DNA from: CAZILN01 sp964540005
GTDB taxonomy: Bacteria > Bacteroidota > Bacteroidia > Bacteroidales > SM23-62
NCBI GenBank assembly: GCA_964540005.1
Contig: CAZILN010000166.1
Span: forward strand, 1-8,406
Direction of reading: 5' to 3'
Length of the DNA stretch: 8,406 bases
The notes under the pieces are model-generated. The model worked only from the letters and a program-made list of their open reading frames with translations, made no database searches and had not been told where the DNA came from. The stretch's first letter is position 1, and each line of letters opens with the position of its first letter. Positions 7,576 to 8,406 of this stretch are shown here, in pieces. The position numbers and the translations under genes are program-made.

Positions 7576-8406
7576 TGCAACAGCTGAAAAAGATGATCAA
7601 TAAAAAGCTTGTAACCACTGGGATTACAATGGGAGATCCTTCGGGCATAGGACCGGAAATAATTCTAAAAAGCTTTCAGAACAGTAAGATCAGAAACAAC
7701 CGGATAATCGTAATTGGTGATTATGAGGTCATGCAGGCAGCACATGATATGTTAAAGATCACATCTTTCACCCTGAACAGGATCCATAATATTAGTGAAA
7801 GTCTGTTTAAGAATGAGGTATTGAACATCCTGGATCTTGACCTGTTAAACATGAATGATCTTTTTCCAGGGAAAGTACAGGCCGTCTCGGGTAAGGCTGC
7901 TTTTGAATGCATCAGGAAAGCTGTTGAACTGGCTGAAAATAAAGATATTGATGCCATTGTAACGGCCCCTTTAAATAAAGAAGCTTTGCATTCAGCAGGA
8001 CATAAATATCCGGGTCATACTGAAATATTTGCCTCAATGACGGGGACAAAAGATTATGCCATGCTGCTGCATGATAAAAAACTGAGCGTCATCCATGTTT
8101 CCACCCATGTCTCTTTGCTGGATGCGATCACCGGCTTAAGAAGGGAAAGAATTGAAAAAGTGATAGAACTGGCACATAACTCAATGAAATTTCTTTGCAG
8201 TGATGAGCCCCGGATTGCTGTTGCAGGGATCAATCCTCATGCCGGGGAAAATGGCCTTTTTGGCAATGAAGAAATAAAGGAAATTATCCCTGCTATTGAG
8301 AAAATGAAAGACAAGGGAATAAATGTTGAAGGCCCCTTTCCTCCTGACACAGTATTCATTGAGGCAGTTAAAGGGAAATATGACGTAGTCGTTGCCATGT
8401 ACCATG
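7572..8406 (+). CDS. pdxA2: PdxA-family dehydrogenase, probably PdxA2 (D-threonate/D-erythronate 4-phosphate dehydrogenase), 3' truncated
   Basis: NAD-dependent metal-requiring dehydrogenase; 278 of an expected 330-340 residues lie in the window. It is recognised by TGITMGDPSGIGPE (16-29), VTAPLNK, PGHTEIF (H149), and the three metal-binding histidines H179 (STHVSL), H223 (NPHAGENG) and H278 (MYH), the last being the final full codon. PdxA proper oxidises 4-phosphohydroxy-L-threonine in vitamin B6 synthesis; the PdxA2 branch oxidises D-threonate or D-erythronate 4-phosphate, which then loses CO2 to give dihydroxyacetone phosphate. The kinase gene directly upstream favours PdxA2. The ATG at 7572 overlaps the preceding TGA (ATGA), suggesting translational coupling; ATGs at 7575 and 7593 are alternatives, and 7593 would give a more usual N-terminus. 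No strong ribosome-binding site is visible. Confidence 0.9.
   Translation, partial: MMQQLKKMINKKLVTTGITMGDPSGIGPEIILKSFQNSKIRNNRIIVIGDYEVMQAAHDMLKITSFTLNRIHNISESLFKNEVLNILDLDLLNMNDLFPGKVQAVSGKAAFECIRKAVELAENKDIDAIVTAPLNKEALHSAGHKYPGHTEIFASMTGTKDYAMLLHDKKLSVIHVSTHVSLLDAITGLRRERIEKVIELAHNSMKFLCSDEPRIAVAGINPHAGENGLFGNEEIKEIIPAIEKMKDKGINVEGPFPPDTVFIEAVKGKYDVVVAMYH

Noticed and set aside
7572..8406. Canonical PdxA of vitamin B6 synthesis
   Set aside because: Motifs alone do not separate PdxA from PdxA2, but the coupled acid-sugar kinase and permeases favour the catabolic branch. This stays the main alternative.

Overview
This window is best read as a chromosomal segment of a member of the Bacteroidota. 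The evidence is a C-terminal type IX secretion (T9SS) sorting domain on one protein, a LytS/LytT-type two-component pair of the kind common in this phylum, start codons with almost no Shine-Dalgarno sequence, and intergenic matches to the Bacteroidota promoter pattern (TTG, about 20 nt, TAnnTTTG). Genus cannot be called. I see no mobile elements, RNA genes or CRISPR.

Layout. Positions 1-1186 hold the end of a LytS-type sensor histidine kinase and, 4 bp later, its LytTR response regulator. Facing them on the minus strand (1238-3793) is a large secreted DUF3160 protein with a signal peptide and a T9SS sorting domain. A 207-bp divergent intergenic region (3794-4000) follows, with candidate promoters for both directions and an 18-bp imperfect palindrome that could be an operator. 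From 4001 to the window edge runs a tight plus-strand operon: a GntP-family permease, an 11-bp gap, then a 742-residue protein joining a complete KdgT-type permease to a complete four-carbon acid-sugar kinase (DUF1537 family), then, with ATG/TGA overlap, a PdxA-family dehydrogenase cut by the window end.

How it works together. DUF1537 kinase plus PdxA2 is the established route for D-threonate (and related four-carbon sugar acids): the kinase makes the 4-phosphate, and PdxA2 oxidises it to a product that decarboxylates to dihydroxyacetone phosphate. The operon therefore encodes uptake (two unrelated sugar-acid permeases), phosphorylation and oxidation. The outstanding feature is that the second permease and the kinase are one polypeptide, so import and phosphorylation may be physically coupled at the membrane. 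The domain junction carries an in-phase A7 heptamer that could release a free permease by -1 slippage; this is speculative. The two-component pair and the DUF3160 protein have no visible functional link to the operon.
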